Source: a bacterium
GTDB taxonomy: Bacteria; Patescibacteriota; Minisyncoccia; Phycocordibacterales; CALRBL01
Length of the DNA: 47,269 nucleotides
Direction: 5' to 3'
Assembly: GCA_027487075.1 (NCBI GenBank)
Contig: JAIYEG010000010.1
Span: 1 to 47,269 of the forward strand
The notes beneath the pieces are model-generated. The model was not told the DNA's origin and did no database searches. It was given only the letters and a program-made list of their open reading frames with translations. The position numbers and the translations under genes were made by a program. Below, one piece after another: positions 40,162 to 47,269 of this stretch. How positions within the stretch are numbered: the stretch's first letter is position 1; each line of letters opens with the position of its first letter.

Positions 40162-40189
40162 ATATTAGCACACCCTTATTTTATGTCAA
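40162..40189 (-). promoter_or_regulatory. Strong extended -10 promoter for the 60-residue gene
   Basis: Minus-strand TTGACA (40184-40189), 16-base spacer ending TGC, TAATAT (40162-40167), i.e. an extended -10. It overlaps the 3' end of dus. Confidence 0.75.
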
Positions 40190-41189
40190 GCCCCTCCCCC
40201 ACAAGCACCTTTTCTACCCCTGCGATGTCCTCCTCTGCCATCAATTTCTCACGAAGCTCCTTTGCTCCGTCCCAGCCGTTCACATATGCCTTGTAATGCT
40301 TCTTCATGATGGCGAAATTCTTAATATCCCCGAGCAATTCTGCAAATAAGCGGGTATGTTCGAGCATCACCTTGAGTCGTTCCTTCGGATCAGTCACTAC
40401 TTCACCACTGAAGAGCCATGGATTACCAAAAATCGCACGTCCAAGCATGGCACCATCTGCTCCGGTCTCTCGTATTTTTTCTGCGGCATCGTGAATATCT
40501 TTCACATCACCATTGCCGATGATGAGCGTTTTCTTCCCCATCGCATTACGGATCGCAACCACCTCTTTGATATGTTCCCATCGTGCAGGAACCTTCGACA
40601 TTTCCTTCATGGTACGACAATGCACGGTGAGCACATCGATATCTTCGGCAAGGAGTTCGGGGATCCAACTATCAATCTCCACTTTGTTGTAGCCGACACG
40701 CGTCTTCACCGAAATACCAATCATCGGCACCCCTCGCTTTTCACTTTCTTCTTGTGCACCACGTTTGAGTGCACGGATGAGTTCGCGGGCTCGCTTGGGA
40801 TCACGCATGAGGGCGGCACCTGCTTTCTGCTTCATGATCGATTTGTCGGGGCATCCCATATTGATATCCGCGCCATCATACCCAAGTCGCACCGCAAGCT
40901 TTCCTGCTTCATACATGATCTCAGGATTTGATCCGAAAAACTGCGCCACGATGGGTCGCTCGCTTTCATGGTATACAAGATCACGCATGAGCTTTGCTTT
41001 GCCTTCAGGTGTTGCTTTTGCAAGACCATCGGCTGATACGAACTCCGTCCATGTCACATAGCTCGTATCAGGAGTGGCGCCTTGTTGCTTACTGTACTTT
41101 GCAATGATACGTCGAAACGCCGCATCGGTGACATCGGCCATCGGTGCGAGTATGAGAACTGGCTTTTTAATATGATCCCAAAACGACAT
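40176..41189 (-). CDS. dus: tRNA-dihydrouridine synthase
   Basis: The 337-residue product is a Dus TIM-barrel flavoenzyme: LILAPMADVTDAAFRRI at ~12-28, NMGCPDKSIMKQKAGAAL with the catalytic Cys, TVHCRTMKEMSK, IGNGDVKDIHDA and DGAMLGRAIFGNPWLF. It reduces uridine to dihydrouridine in tRNA using FMN and NADPH. It lies 5 bases downstream of the CapA-family gene, so may be co-transcribed. Subfamily (DusA/B/C) is not resolved; the sequence looks nearest to the DusB group. Confidence 0.93.
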   Translation of the reverse strand: MSFWDHIKKPVLILAPMADVTDAAFRRIIAKYSKQQGATPDTSYVTWTEFVSADGLAKATPEGKAKLMRDLVYHESERPIVAQFFGSNPEIMYEAGKLAVRLGYDGADINMGCPDKSIMKQKAGAALMRDPKRARELIRALKRGAQEESEKRGVPMIGISVKTRVGYNKVEIDSWIPELLAEDIDVLTVHCRTMKEMSKVPARWEHIKEVVAIRNAMGKKTLIIGNGDVKDIHDAAEKIRETGADGAMLGRAIFGNPWLFSGEVVTDPKERLKVMLEHTRLFAELLGDIKNFAIMKKHYKAYVNGWDGAKELREKLMAEEDIAGVEKVLVGEGLDIK

Positions 41190-41194
41190 GGTCG

Positions 41195-42244
41195 CTACTC
41201 TACCATGCTTGGTTGATAATTTGAATTCAGCTGAATGGTGGACGTGCTATACGACACCACCCCTTCTTTGTTCACCAGCGCATCAAGCTTCATACCGCGC
41301 ATCGTCTCTTCGGAAAAGTTTTGATCGAAAATGAAGTTGCCGAGACTGTAAGCAATGAGCTTTCCTTTGTATTCCTCGGTCTCTTGGCGCACGTGTGGAT
41401 GATGCCCTACCACAATATCTGCTCCGTTATCTATCGCAAGATGTGCGAGGCGTTGCTGACGCGCATTCGAGCGCGCCTTGTACTCATCACCGAAGTGAAA
41501 TGACACCACCAAAATATCCACCTGCTCAGATGCATCGCGAATGATTGCCGGAAGCAGCGGATCAGATGCCGACAAAATACCAGGACCAGCGTTTGTCGAA
41601 CCACTCGCAGTGCTTGTCGCACCCGCTGGAGCACGAAGCAGCACACCAGCGGGACCAAAATCAGAAAATCCCAGATAGGCAATCGTGATACCATTCACCA
41701 CATGTACATCAGGAGTGATGGCGTCTTGATAGTCAGTGCCACCCCCGACCATATCAAATCCTGCCGCCCGACCAAGCGTGAGGGTGTCTTCGAGTGCAAG
41801 CTTGGTCCAATCACCGATATGATTGTTTGCCATCGAAAGCACATCAAAGCCAGCGTTGTGCAAAGCGTCGAGCACGACAGGCTCAAACCGGAACGAATAG
41901 ATACTTCCGACATTTTGCCCTCTATCTGATACAGGACCTTCGAGATTGGCAAACATCAGATCGGGTGTTTTGAGAAATTCAGCGTTCTCAAAGAGAAAGT
42001 TGTAGTCGCCCCCTCCCTGTTTTTGTACACGCATCTTTACCCCACGATCAAGCATGATGTCTCCGACAAATGAAAGAGTAGCCGTGGTCGAGGCAACCAT
42101 GCTTTCTTGAGGTGTCGACGTAGCAACCTGCACATCAGAACGTGTGTACGATGACTGTCCGGTGAAATCAAAGGTCGATATAAGTGCAATACAAAAGATA
42201 CTAAGAAATACTAACCCTACCCTATTCTTTGAAGTTTGAGACAT
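41195..42244 (-). CDS. CapA-family (poly-gamma-glutamate synthesis type) metallophosphatase-like protein
   Basis: In 349 residues an N-terminal membrane segment or signal peptide (~10-24) is followed by the CapA/PgsA calcineurin-like fold: LSFVGDIMLDRGVKM, FANLEGPVSD, SMANNHIGDW, ILVVSFHFGDEY and DIVVGHHPHVRQ with metal-binding His. CapA proteins are tied to capsule or polymer export; in these bacteria the substrate is not known. Its 5' end overlaps the end of the carboxypeptidase-like gene by 23 bases, so they may be coupled. Confidence 0.9.
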   Translation of the reverse strand: MSQTSKNRVGLVFLSIFCIALISTFDFTGQSSYTRSDVQVATSTPQESMVASTTATLSFVGDIMLDRGVKMRVQKQGGGDYNFLFENAEFLKTPDLMFANLEGPVSDRGQNVGSIYSFRFEPVVLDALHNAGFDVLSMANNHIGDWTKLALEDTLTLGRAAGFDMVGGGTDYQDAITPDVHVVNGITIAYLGFSDFGPAGVLLRAPAGATSTASGSTNAGPGILSASDPLLPAIIRDASEQVDILVVSFHFGDEYKARSNARQQRLAHLAIDNGADIVVGHHPHVRQETEEYKGKLIAYSLGNFIFDQNFSEETMRGMKLDALVNKEGVVSYSTSTIQLNSNYQPSMVE

Positions 42245-43382
42245 AGCGAATATTACGCGTTATAAACGACAACAAATTTGACGCATCCTGATTGCGATCG
42301 TTGCTCCTGAGCAAGATGAGTGCGAGATGTCGCTCTTCTGCTTTTGAATTCGGATCAGTACCACGGAAGTTCACCTTGAAATACGAAAGCGTCGTTTTCT
42401 TGGCTTCATCAATAAAGCCATTTTTCCCACCGAGGAAGTTCGGGAAGGTCAGATAGTAGTTTTGGTTTTTCCATGAGTGATCGGCGATACCAAATTCTTT
42501 CACACGCGTAATATCGAGGAGTTCGGGATATGCTTTCTTGATGTAGAGTGCGAGTTTGGTGAGATCATAGGCTGTTGATACGTTGTTCGGCGACAAACCA
42601 CTTGGATCCTCAAAGGTAGTTTGCTCCATGCCAAGTGATGCCGCTTTATCATTCATGAGTGCCATAAAATCTTCTCGCCCATAGTCACGCGCAAGCACTT
42701 CTGCCGCATCGTTTGATGATTCCATAAGAAGCGGATATAGAAGATCCGTCACCAAAATACGTTCACCTCGATACAATCCTCCTTCGGTGCCGTAGGTGTT
42801 GTATGAATCATCGGTCACCGTCGCGATGTGATGCGGATCAGTATGTTCTTTGGTCACAATTGCTGTTATGAGTTTTGACACTGATGCGATGGGGTACGCC
42901 ACACCTGCGTTTTTTTCGAGAATGATTTCGCCTGTGGTGGTGTCGACGACCACATACGCCTCAGCAGTCACCGTGAGCTTGCTTGGCGTATCGATCATTG
43001 CAAAGTGAGTCGAAGAAGCAAAGGTGGGAGGCTCGTCGGTAGCTTGATCATCAGAACCTCGCGGCTCTTGCTCCCCTGTTGAAGATCCATCATAAGACAT
43101 CGCCACCTGCAGCACCTTGCTTACTTCCTCTGGTGCACGGTAGGTAAAGTAACCGAATGCGAAATTGGCACACATCGAGACGAGCGCAAGCATGATGAGC
43201 GCGTTTGGAATTTGATGTGTTCCGATAGCGATACGCTCTGCATCTTTTACTTTTTCTTTCATTTTCTCTGCGAGATGCAAAGAGGAAGCCTCATGATGAT
43301 GAGGACCGAGCGTAAGACCTGATAAGTACGCTTCGGGTACTTTAGGCGTGTGCTTTTTTCGAAATAATGAATGAACGAACAT
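42222..43382 (-). CDS. D-alanyl-D-alanine carboxypeptidase-like protein (peptidase S11) with a KNG motif
   Basis: The 386-residue product has one N-terminal membrane helix (~62-82), a Ser/Thr/Glu-rich linker, and an S11 domain: YPIASVSKLITAIV (SxxK), MESSNDAAEVLA (SxN), and NFLGGKNGFIDEAKKT. The last should be KTG in penicillin-binding proteins; here the middle residue is Asn. It probably trims peptidoglycan stem peptides outside the membrane. It belongs to a run with a CapA-like protein, FtsQ and membrane proteins. The start overlaps the end of the upstream gene by 41 bases, and a later start is possible. Confidence 0.88.
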   Translation of the reverse strand: MFVHSLFRKKHTPKVPEAYLSGLTLGPHHHEASSLHLAEKMKEKVKDAERIAIGTHQIPNALIMLALVSMCANFAFGYFTYRAPEEVSKVLQVAMSYDGSSTGEQEPRGSDDQATDEPPTFASSTHFAMIDTPSKLTVTAEAYVVVDTTTGEIILEKNAGVAYPIASVSKLITAIVTKEHTDPHHIATVTDDSYNTYGTEGGLYRGERILVTDLLYPLLMESSNDAAEVLARDYGREDFMALMNDKAASLGMEQTTFEDPSGLSPNNVSTAYDLTKLALYIKKAYPELLDITRVKEFGIADHSWKNQNYYLTFPNFLGGKNGFIDEAKKTTLSYFKVNFRGTDPNSKAEERHLALILLRSNDRNQDASNLLSFITRNIRYVSNFKE

Positions 43383-44265
43383 CTGATGGAAGAATTATGG
43401 AAGCTCCGTGGAAACGCTCCTTATGTGCTGTTAATGAATACTCGATGAGCTCAGTGATGAATTCCGCACGCTCACTACCCGACACGAACCGAATCATATC
43501 TTCTTTGAAATACGCTACCATCTGCTGAAGTCCTTGTTCGGTAATAATAATACGATAAAAGCGCTCGAACTCCTCGACCTCGGTACGTGTCACATGTTCG
43601 AGTGAGAATAATGGCTCTACGCTACGACCTAATGCTGGTGCAAGCAAGGTCTTACCAGCTCGACGACGGCGATGACCATGCTCAACATGTTCTGCTGACA
43701 TCAAAAATTGCTCACGCGCAATCTCCATACGTGAAAGAAAATCTCTAAAGTACGGATCCTCATCGTAGAGGTGTCCTGCGAGATGATGAAAATGTCCTCG
43801 CGAAGGAAGTGCGATATCCGCATGCTGTTTGTTGTTCTCAATATAGTGAATCATTTCTTTTGCTACACCAAGACGCATCATCACTTCTTGCCCGAATCGT
43901 GAATGCAAAAACGCTTTTGCGAGATCTTTTTTCTGAGGATGATGCAGACCGAGCACGACAAGTGTCGCAAAAGACATTTCGTGACTCTTTTCAAGCTGGC
44001 GAGACAGATAGTTGAAATACACTTCGATGAGAATTGTTTTCAGAAGTAGTGCAAACGTCACCAAAAAGAGACCCTCTGCGATAGGCCACAGCATTGATCC
44101 TGCCTCGGTGTAGCGGAGAAGATTAAAAAGCACCGCAAACGAAAGAAAGAATATCGAAAGTCCGAACAATACCTCTTCCGCTTTCTCACGAAGATGTAGC
44201 GGGAAATAGCGCTCAAGTGCCAACATTTCTTTTTGTGCACCACGCAAGGTTATTGAACGTTCCAT
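43342..44265 (-). CDS. Membrane protein of unknown function
   Basis: Start taken at MERSITLRGAQKE (44265), just inside the end of the small gene upstream; a start at 44328 would overlap it by 79 bases. The 307-residue product has two hydrophobic segments (~30-50 FGLSIFFLSFAVLFNLL and ~60-83), then a long cytoplasmic helical region with several His and Arg (HVEHGHRRRRAGKTLLAPAL). No family recognised. It belongs to the cell-envelope run of genes. Confidence 0.72.
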   Translation of the reverse strand: MERSITLRGAQKEMLALERYFPLHLREKAEEVLFGLSIFFLSFAVLFNLLRYTEAGSMLWPIAEGLFLVTFALLLKTILIEVYFNYLSRQLEKSHEMSFATLVVLGLHHPQKKDLAKAFLHSRFGQEVMMRLGVAKEMIHYIENNKQHADIALPSRGHFHHLAGHLYDEDPYFRDFLSRMEIAREQFLMSAEHVEHGHRRRRAGKTLLAPALGRSVEPLFSLEHVTRTEVEEFERFYRIIITEQGLQQMVAYFKEDMIRFVSGSERAEFITELIEYSLTAHKERFHGASIILPSDVRSFIISKKAHA

Positions 44266-44450
44266 AGGAAGATAAGATAAAAGCCACTGATAAAGAAGAG
44301 GCCGATGACGATCGGGATAAGTGTCCAAATAATTGCAAGCGGAATACCAATGTATCCAAGAGCGAGACCATGCGGACGAAGATACTTATATCCTTCGATA
44401 TAGGCTCTGCCGTAATGAAATTTGAGATATGAAATAGTAACGCTCAACAT
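44250..44450 (-). CDS. Small membrane protein
   Basis: The 66-residue product has a charged N-terminus (FHYGRAYIEGYKYLRP) and one or two hydrophobic segments (~29-64, IPLAIIWTLIPIVIGLFFIS). Position between ftsQ and the next membrane gene with short gaps supports a real gene. No family recognised. Confidence 0.62.
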   Translation of the reverse strand: MLSVTISYLKFHYGRAYIEGYKYLRPHGLALGYIGIPLAIIWTLIPIVIGLFFISGFYLIFLWNVQ

Positions 44451-44459
44451 ACCTCTATA

Positions 44460-45266
44460 TTATATAGCAGGTGTTGATGAAGCGGAAGTCTTATAGAAGA
44501 TCTTTTTCCCAAACCGTAGATCGATGTAAGAAAATGTAGGTATCGAAGGGAGTGCTGTCTTCAATAATTCGAATTGTTCAACGAGCGATTCTTTGGTTGA
44601 TATGATGAGTCTTCCCTGTTCTGTCACGACATTTACCCGATCATTGCCATCCATTTCAACAAACTGAAATTTCAAACCAACGGTTTCAAGTTGGCGTGTA
44701 AAATCAACAAGATCATGCATCACTCGAGGTTCGATAAGCGAGGTACCAAGCCCACTCGCATCAGAACTTGTTGCACGCACATTCACAAAGCGTGTAAAGG
44801 AATCTGTGGGCATACCCGTCTCGAATGCGTATCCTTGATCATCAAGGTGGTAGCATTCCATACCGCAATAGAGCGCAGCCGTCGAACGCTCTTTCACCGC
44901 AATCTCTACCGACGTGAGTGAAGTACGGCGCACCTTCACTTGATGCACGGTTTTGAAATCATTGAGAATACGCTCAGCAATTTCATGACGTGGATATCCA
45001 ATCACAAACCGCTTTGGCACAATATATCCGTATGCTCCCGATGACATGTCATCTGCAACACGCTTGAGTGCGTCGGCATCGGTGCGAGATGTGCCTGACA
45101 CAGTCACCGTCTGAATGGTGAGTGCGGGAATGCGCACAATCCACATACACAATCCAATAAGTAGACCACATGCAAGCACGAGAACTATCATTCTTCGGAT
45201 AAGACGGATGCGGCGGCGTCTGCGGCGATTCGGTGTCTCAAGAAGAACTTTCTTTCGTCTTAGCAT
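44460..45266 (-). CDS. ftsQ: FtsQ-like division protein (POTRA domain)
   Basis: The 268-residue product has a basic N-terminus (RRKKVLLETPNRRRRRR), a transmembrane segment (~26-46) and an external POTRA-type domain: IQTVTVSGTSRTDADALKRV, then ILNDFKTVHQVKVRRTSLTS and VEIAVKERSTAALYC. This is FtsQ/DivIB, which ties septal peptidoglycan enzymes into the divisome. It starts 7 bases inside the end of serS. Assignment is by architecture; sequence conservation of FtsQ is low. Confidence 0.8.
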   Translation of the reverse strand: MLRRKKVLLETPNRRRRRRIRLIRRMIVLVLACGLLIGLCMWIVRIPALTIQTVTVSGTSRTDADALKRVADDMSSGAYGYIVPKRFVIGYPRHEIAERILNDFKTVHQVKVRRTSLTSVEIAVKERSTAALYCGMECYHLDDQGYAFETGMPTDSFTRFVNVRATSSDASGLGTSLIEPRVMHDLVDFTRQLETVGLKFQFVEMDGNDRVNVVTEQGRLIISTKESLVEQFELLKTALPSIPTFSYIDLRFGKKIFYKTSASSTPAI

Positions 45267-46519
45267 ATTTTATCTTTTCCACCCATGTACGGACGGAGAA
45301 CTTCTGGAATCGTGATGGTGCCGTCCTCGTTCTGATAATTTTCGACGATTGCTGCAAGAATACGCGGCGTTGCAACGGCAGTACAGTTGAGTGAGTGTAC
45401 ATAGCGCTTTTTTTCACCATCATCGTAGCGAATATTAAAACGTCGTGTCTGATAGTCGTGGAAGTATGACGCACTTGAACCTTCGCGGAAGGCATCCTGC
45501 GATGGAAACCAAATTTCGGTGTCATACTGCTTCACCTTGCTTGCACCAAGATCCCCACCACAAATGAGGAGGCGATGATACGGAATGTTGAGCGATTCGA
45601 TGAACTCTTCGTAGTTGCGATTCACTTCTTCGAAGAACTTATCTGATTCTGCATGATCTGCTTTACACAAGATCACCTGCTCGAGCTTGTAAAATTCGTG
45701 TACACGAATAAGTCCCTTCGTATCTTTGCTGTGACTTCCCGCTTCACGGCGATAGCATGGAGAAAAGGCAAAGTAGCGCTTCGGAAGATCCGCTTCTTTG
45801 AGAATTTCGTCAGCGTGATATGCCATCATCGGCACCTCTGCGGTTCCTGAAAGATAATCTTCGTCTTGAGTGCGGAAAAGGTCATCAGCATCTTTTGGAA
45901 GATGGCCTGTCCCATAGAAAAATTCCTTCTTCACCACAGCTGGTGCAATGAATGGTGTGAAGTTTCGTTTACCAAAAAATTCTCGGCCATAATTCCAAAT
46001 TGCCCATGAGAGCTCTGCTCCAGCACCTTTGAGGAAGTATCCACGGAAGCCGTGCGCTTTGGTGCCTCGCTCGAAGTCCACCATATCAAGACCGAGCATG
46101 AGGTCGATGTGATTTTTTGGAGTGAAGGTAAACGCAGGTTTTGTTCCCCATTCGGCAACCACCTTATTTTCTTCTTCTCCCGCTCCTTCGGGTACCGACA
46201 TATCAGGAATATTCGGCACCTGAAGCATCATGGCATGCCATTCTTTCATTACTTCTTTGAGTTCTTCATCTTCCTTCTGAAATTCTGCTTTCACCTCTTG
46301 CATCTTTGCGATAAGTTCTTGTCGCTCGGTTTCAGATGCGGTAGGGATTTTGGTACTCACTTCATTTTGAGCAGCTTTCTTTGCTTCGACTGAGGTGAGG
46401 AGTGCTTTTCTCTTATCATCCACGGACACGAGTGCATCCACATCGAAGTTGATGTGCTTCTTGCGTGCCGCTTCTTTGATAAGGTCTTTATTTTCTCTGA
46501 TGAATTTAATGTCGAGCAT
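45260..46519 (-). CDS. serS: Seryl-tRNA synthetase
   Basis: The 419-residue protein has the N-terminal two-helix tRNA-binding arm (~1-105) and the class II core: FTPFIAPAVVKKEFFYGTGH (motif 1 region), FAFSPCYRREAGSHSKDTKG (motif 2, with the ATP-binding Arg) and SLNCTAVATPRILAAIVENY (motif 3). Length is normal. Serine is charged to tRNA-Ser and tRNA-Sec. It is divergent from dprA and overlaps ftsQ by 7 bases. Confidence 0.96.
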   Translation of the reverse strand: MLDIKFIRENKDLIKEAARKKHINFDVDALVSVDDKRKALLTSVEAKKAAQNEVSTKIPTASETERQELIAKMQEVKAEFQKEDEELKEVMKEWHAMMLQVPNIPDMSVPEGAGEEENKVVAEWGTKPAFTFTPKNHIDLMLGLDMVDFERGTKAHGFRGYFLKGAGAELSWAIWNYGREFFGKRNFTPFIAPAVVKKEFFYGTGHLPKDADDLFRTQDEDYLSGTAEVPMMAYHADEILKEADLPKRYFAFSPCYRREAGSHSKDTKGLIRVHEFYKLEQVILCKADHAESDKFFEEVNRNYEEFIESLNIPYHRLLICGGDLGASKVKQYDTEIWFPSQDAFREGSSASYFHDYQTRRFNIRYDDGEKKRYVHSLNCTAVATPRILAAIVENYQNEDGTITIPEVLRPYMGGKDKIC

Positions 46520-46595
46520 GGATATGAGCTAAATGAGTTGTAATTGAGGTGTTTTTTATCCCCTTTTTAATCAACCTTTGTACTATAACAGCTAT

Positions 46596-47269
46596 ATGCC
46601 ACCTATTCAAACCATCCCTCCTCATCAGATCCCCACCCGACTACACCACATCAGTCCGAAACCCCGCGCATTATATGGTCGTGGTACCCTTCCCGATTTT
46701 GATGCATACAAATGTCTGGCCGTTGTCGGCTCTCGTGCTCACACGCAATACGGGCACGACGCATGCAAAGCACTTATCGAAGGACTCGTCGGATATCCGA
46801 TCATGATTGTTTCCGGTCTTGCCATTGGTGTGGACTCACTCGCACACGAGACCGCACTTGATGCAGGACTCCTCACCGTCGCTGTGCCAGGCTCAAGTCT
46901 TGCCGATCATGAGCTCTATCCTCGGACCAAAGTTCCACTTGCACATCGCATTGTGAAAAGCGGCGGATGTTTGCTGTCAGAATACGCAGTCGGAGAACCT
47001 ACGGGTCCATGGTCATTCCCCGAACGCAATCGCATCATGGCAGGACTCGCCGACGCCGTACTCATCATCGAAGCAACCGCACAAAGTGGCACCTCTATCA
47101 CCGCACGGCTCGCACTTGATTTTGGAAAAGATGTGTTTGTCGTCCCTGGATCAATATTCTCTCCACTTTCCAAAGGGCCACACACACTCATGAAGCAAGG
47201 TGCTCAGCCCGTCACCTGTTCGCGCGATATTATCGAAGCGCTCGGGCTTTCATGGCACACCGAGCACAT
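46596..47269 (+). CDS. dprA: DNA processing protein DprA (3' truncated by window)
   Basis: From the ATG at 46596 the frame is open to the window end (224 codons). It has the DprA Rossmann-like fold: LAVVGSRAHTQYGHDACKAL, MIVSGLAIGVDSLAHETALD, LTVAVPGSSLADHELYPRTK, PWSFPERNRIMAGLADAVLI and TAQSGTSITARLALDFGKDV. DprA protects incoming single-stranded DNA and loads RecA during natural transformation, a function many Patescibacteria keep. The N-terminal SAM domain of some DprA proteins is absent. A TATAAC box seven bases before the ATG suggests a nearly leaderless message. Confidence 0.93.
   Translation, partial: MPPIQTIPPHQIPTRLHHISPKPRALYGRGTLPDFDAYKCLAVVGSRAHTQYGHDACKALIEGLVGYPIMIVSGLAIGVDSLAHETALDAGLLTVAVPGSSLADHELYPRTKVPLAHRIVKSGGCLLSEYAVGEPTGPWSFPERNRIMAGLADAVLIIEATAQSGTSITARLALDFGKDVFVVPGSIFSPLSKGPHTLMKQGAQPVTCSRDIIEALGLSWHTEH

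Overview
The window looks like a chromosome segment of a Patescibacteria (CPR) bacterium, probably a Parcubacteria/Paceibacteria-type lineage (inference). Reasons: tight packing of genes with 1-4 base overlaps; two very large secreted GLUG-repeat proteins ending in a peptidoglycan-binding domain of the type common in these genomes; a short DnaX with no zinc module; starts with poor or no Shine-Dalgarno sequence, some close to leaderless; and single-copy housekeeping genes (serS, ftsQ, dus, dprA, dnaX). TAA, TAG and TGA all act as stops, so the UGA-glycine code of Gracilibacteria/SR1 is not used. The exact lineage cannot be told from sequence reading alone.

Layout. 1-117: 3' end of a DDE transposase and a putative IS end. 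113-8792: photolyase-like gene with its DUF2256 zinc-ribbon partner, two secreted GLUG proteins, small membrane proteins, a VOC protein and a TspO-like protein. 8847-10809: a GIY-YIG/DUF2075 helicase with a MazG-like pyrophosphohydrolase, a possible two-gene conflict module. 10967-11755: a pseudogene with three in-frame nonsense codons and a small basic protein with a good promoter and terminator. 11845-13548: a membrane-anchored HEXXH peptidase. 13607-16878: an imported-looking group: archaeal-type methionine adenosyltransferase, S51 peptidase and a stand-alone AlaRS-like enzyme. 17039-21221: SRPBCC and DUF1801 proteins, then a three-gene split dikinase (ATP-grasp, histidine phosphatase, phosphohistidine swivel protein).

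About 21.35-31.41 kb is a probable mobile defence island. A large serine recombinase, a ParB-methyltransferase and a terminase-small-subunit-like HTH protein form its mobility side. A CBASS-type operon (LexA-like self-cleaving repressor, Cas2/SinR-like protein, CD-NTase with AGS-C sensor, SLATT membrane effector), a structured RNA locus with a repeated switch-like element, and an unrecognised three-gene operon form its cargo. Next come a nitrate/sulfonate/taurine-type ABC importer with a divergent TrmB-like regulator and a palindromic operator, flanked by a 37-bp imperfect direct repeat whose second copy lies on the 3' end of tRNA-Gln(UUG).

35.2-47.3 kb is a more ordinary chromosomal stretch: dnaX, a four-gene J-domain operon of otherwise unknown proteins with a consensus promoter, a DUF5069 protein, a short strongly driven 60-codon gene, dus, a CapA-family protein, a D,D-carboxypeptidase-like protein, ftsQ, serS and the start of dprA, which runs off the window.

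Best candidates for undescribed biology: the LexA-gated CBASS operon, the split dikinase/histidine phosphatase operon, the MAT/AlaRS-like/peptidase group, the triple-repeat RNA at 26.2-26.35 kb, the three-gene unknown operon at 29.8-31.3 kb, and the J-domain operon.
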